Shown: piece after piece, positions 13,432-15,457 of the stretch
Position numbering within the stretch: position 1 is the stretch's first letter
Layout: each line of letters opens with the position of its first letter
Assembly: GCA_002723015.1 (NCBI GenBank)
Contig: PBNG01000099.1
Location: 1 to 15,457 of the forward strand
DNA length: 15,457 nucleotides
Reading direction: 5' to 3'
Source of the DNA: Roseibacillus sp.
GTDB taxonomy: Bacteria > Verrucomicrobiota > Verrucomicrobiae > Verrucomicrobiales > Akkermansiaceae
Position numbers and translations under genes: made by a program
Notes under the pieces: generated by a model
Databases searched by the model: none
Seen by the model: the letters and a program-made list of their open reading frames with translations, nothing else
Told to the model about the DNA's origin: nothing

Positions 13432-15213
13432 CTAGCTGTCCCACTGGTGGCGTACCATTCCGATCCAGGCCACTGTAATTCCAACCAAAATCTGGGCGCA
13501 GAGAGCGAAGAAACAGACATTGCCGGGGGAGAGTTCGGTCTCGGTGATCACATCGACTGCGGTGTGGATATTGCCGCCGAGGGCCTCGATACTACCGGAC
13601 CATGCCCAATAGGCAGAGACGAAGGGCTGAGTGAGGGTTTCGAAGAATTCGGGAAGAGCGAGGACGGCGCCGCTGAGGGGAAGTTGGAAGCCAACGAGGT
13701 AGATGGAGAGCAGGGAGGACTGCTCCGGGGTTTTCATGATCGAAGAAATCGCCAGACAGATCGCGGTAATGGAGGCATTGACGAGGATGAGGAAGGAGAT
13801 GTGGCTGATAAAGGAGCCGCTGAATTGCCAGAAGAACTCCACGAACATGGCCATCCAGAGTGACTGCGCAAGGATGAGGCAGGTGAGAAAGGCGAGCTTA
13901 CTGAGAAGGTAGGAGACTGGGCGGACACCGCCGAACTTCTCCTTCTCCATGATCTTCCGTTCCCCGGCCACTTCGCGCGCGGCATTGTTGGAGCCCATGA
14001 GGGCGAGCAGGATGACCTCGAACATGATCATTCCCGAGACCGCGGAGCCGACCCGGATCTGGTCCTCGCGGACCTCGACCCTTGATTGTAGTTCAAGGAC
14101 GATATTCTCCTCTGGAATATTAGAGAGGCGCTTAATGGGCTCTTTTCCCCTTTCGGCAAAAAAAGTAACGAGGATCGGAAAGCAGAGCAGGATGGCAACC
14201 TGGAGCAGGACCTGGGTTCGGTCGCGGAAGAATATTTTCCAGCGCCGGGCAAGCAGCGTTCCGAATTGGCTGAAGGTGCTCGGCAGGCGAGGAGGAGTTG
14301 CCGGCATCTTTTTTTTCCGCTTTTTTGGCCGGGGCTCTTCTTCGTCCTCTTCGTTGGGAGATTCCTCAGTGGCAGGCAACTTGATCACGCCGGCCTCGAT
14401 GTGAAGTTCGCGTGTGTGTGCGAGCTTCCGATAGTAGGCTTCGCGATGTTTTGCCCATGACTCCTGCCACTCGGTGCCGCTCTGCTTGGCAAGGGTGGGG
14501 TAGACTTCCTCGGAGTCGTCAACGGAGAAGTAGTGGGTGAGTTGGCTGGGAGGACCGTGGAAGGCGACGCTACCCTCGTGGTTGACCAGGATTGAGTCGT
14601 AAAGTTCAAGATGAGCGAGGGAGTGGGTCACAAGAATGACGGTGCGACCGTCGTTGCGGGAAAGATCGTGGAGGAGGTGAACGATTTCGCGTTCGGAGCG
14701 GGGATCGAGTCCACTTGTGACCTCGTCACACAGGAGGAGCTTGGGATCGGAGACGAGCTCCATGGCGAGTCCGAGACGCCGTTTCTGTCCGCCGGAGAGC
14801 ACCCTGATGTGGCGGTCGGCAATGGGAGCGAGGCCAGTCTCCTCCAAAACACGGTCAATGCGCTGATCGAGCTCCTCGGTATTGCGGCACTTGACGCGGA
14901 GACGGGTGGCGGTCTCGATCGCTTCATCGACCGTGAGCTCGTCGTAGGCAATGGAGAACTGGGGGACGTAGCCGATCTCCCAGGGTTCGAGATCGCCCTC
15001 CTCGGAGAGATTCCGCCCGTCCCACCAGAGGGAGCCTCCGGATTCGGGATTGAGGCCAGCGATGGTTTTCAGGAGAGTGGTCTTGCCACAACCAGAGGGG
15101 CCTACAATGGCCATGAAATGTCCCCGTGGTACGTCAAAGCTCGCGTGGTTTACCAGATTAACGGGTTCGCCATCTTTCTGAATAGTGAAACAGACCTCCT
15201 TGAGCTCGAGCAC
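13432..15213 (-). CDS. ABCG/White-type half ABC transporter
   Basis: A 593-residue protein with an ATPase domain fused ahead of an ABC2-type membrane domain, the ABCG order. The nucleotide-binding domain has Walker A GPSGCGKT (about 38-45), a Q-loop at Q85, signature LSGGQKRR (139-146), Walker B LLLCDEVTSGLD (159-170; Val where Pro is usual) and the H-loop VTHS (H197). A charged linker (about 281-309, with acidic EEDEEE then basic RPKKRKKK) leads to about six membrane helices between residues 333 and 588, with the ABCG-like AREVAGERKIMEKEKFGG between them. ABCG half transporters dimerise and usually export lipids or hydrophobic compounds; the substrate here is unknown. The frame extends upstream to a GTG at 15336, but those 41 residues look non-conserved and similarity begins at the GTG at 15213 (VLELKEVCFTI). 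No Shine-Dalgarno is visible at either start. Confidence 0.9.
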   Translation of the reverse strand: MLELKEVCFTIQKDGEPVNLVNHASFDVPRGHFMAIVGPSGCGKTTLLKTIAGLNPESGGSLWWDGRNLSEEGDLEPWEIGYVPQFSIAYDELTVDEAIETATRLRVKCRNTEELDQRIDRVLEETGLAPIADRHIRVLSGGQKRRLGLAMELVSDPKLLLCDEVTSGLDPRSEREIVHLLHDLSRNDGRTVILVTHSLAHLELYDSILVNHEGSVAFHGPPSQLTHYFSVDDSEEVYPTLAKQSGTEWQESWAKHREAYYRKLAHTRELHIEAGVIKLPATEESPNEEDEEEPRPKKRKKKMPATPPRLPSTFSQFGTLLARRWKIFFRDRTQVLLQVAILLCFPILVTFFAERGKEPIKRLSNIPEENIVLELQSRVEVREDQIRVGSAVSGMIMFEVILLALMGSNNAAREVAGERKIMEKEKFGGVRPVSYLLSKLAFLTCLILAQSLWMAMFVEFFWQFSGSFISHISFLILVNASITAICLAISSIMKTPEQSSLLSIYLVGFQLPLSGAVLALPEFFETLTQPFVSAYWAWSGSIEALGGNIHTAVDVITETELSPGNVCFFALCAQILVGITVAWIGMVRHQWDS

Positions 15214-15343
15214 GACTGATGGGAAACGGGGTGACAGTGGGTTCGGACGGAGTCCTGAAAAGCGGTCGGGGAAGGATTCAACCCCGTTCTCTGCGGAGTT
15301 GGAAGCACAAACGTTGCCTCTTGAGAGTGGTTCCACGGGGGCA

Positions 15344-15457
15344 CTACTGGGACCAAGGAGCGGGCAAGAGGATCCTTGAGCGAGGTTTCAGGGGTGTTAC
15401 CCTGTCTGCAGAGATGGCCTCCAGAAGAGCACGTAGACGAGCCGGGGCGTCCCGGGG
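15344..15457 (-). CDS. Possible C-terminal end of an upstream gene (partial)
   Basis: On the minus strand one frame is open from the right edge to a TAG at 15344-15346. It reads RDAPARLRALLEAISADRV followed by a basic tail, which resembles the amphipathic C-terminal end of a real protein. At 37 codons without a start this is weak. If it is real, the ABCG gene would start shortly after it and could be co-transcribed with it. I do not recognise the product. Confidence 0.2.
   Translation of the reverse strand, partial: PRDAPARLRALLEAISADRVTPLKPRSRILLPAPWSQ

Noticed and set aside
14611..15219. Plus-strand ORF (202 codons) opposite the ABC ATPase domain
   Set aside because: It is the mirror of the Walker A/signature/Walker B region; the acidic, Gly-rich peptide is a typical antisense artefact.

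Overview
The window most likely comes from a member of the Verrucomicrobiota. Three kinds of gene point there. The first is a large protein of the 'Verru_Chthon cassette protein A' type, cut off by the left edge. The second is a small secreted protein with an SHD1 (SLA1 homology) domain. The third is a cluster of a secreted sulfatase, a Tat-exported Gfo/Idh/MocA oxidoreductase and a PQQ-type beta-propeller, typical of Planctomycetota-Verrucomicrobiota genomes that degrade polysaccharides. The DNA is moderately GC-rich by eye. Start sites have few strong Shine-Dalgarno sequences and several probable GTG or TTG starts. I saw no rRNA, tRNA, CRISPR array, insertion sequence or phage gene.

Layout. 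(1) 1-2214 (+): C-terminal part of the cassette A protein, closed by a good intrinsic terminator. (2) 2412-3068 (+): secreted SHD1 protein. (3) 3281-4261 (+): stand-alone ATP-grasp ligase related to D-Ala-D-Ala ligase. It converges tail to tail with (4) 4271-5335 (-): nucleoid-associated protein of the NdpA/YejK type; a hairpin overlaps both stop codons. (5) 5437-6996 (-): secreted sulfatase. (6) 7137-8510 (-): Tat-dependent Gfo/Idh/MocA oxidoreductase, ending in two consecutive hairpins, the second with a T-rich tail. (7) 8677-9918 (+): secreted PQQ-like beta-propeller, divergent from (6). (8) 13244 down to 9973 (-): a tight run of genes for a membrane-anchored small protein, a 652-residue exported helical protein, one or two very small ORFs and a JAB/JAMM-domain lipoprotein. 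(9) 13432-15213 (-): ABCG/White-type half transporter. No stretch longer than 300 bases lacks a gene.

How the genes may work together. Genes 5-7 fit removal and modification of sulfated glycans outside the cytoplasm, although no polysaccharide lyase or glycoside hydrolase is visible here. The run 13244-9973 is the best candidate for something undescribed. Its products all appear to be exported or membrane-bound, the genes overlap or nearly touch, and the last encodes a JAMM-type metallopeptidase domain with a lipoprotein signal, an unusual place for that fold. The ABCG gene lies upstream on the same strand but 187 bases away, so a link to that run is only a possibility. All family calls rest on reading the translated sequence; no database search was run.
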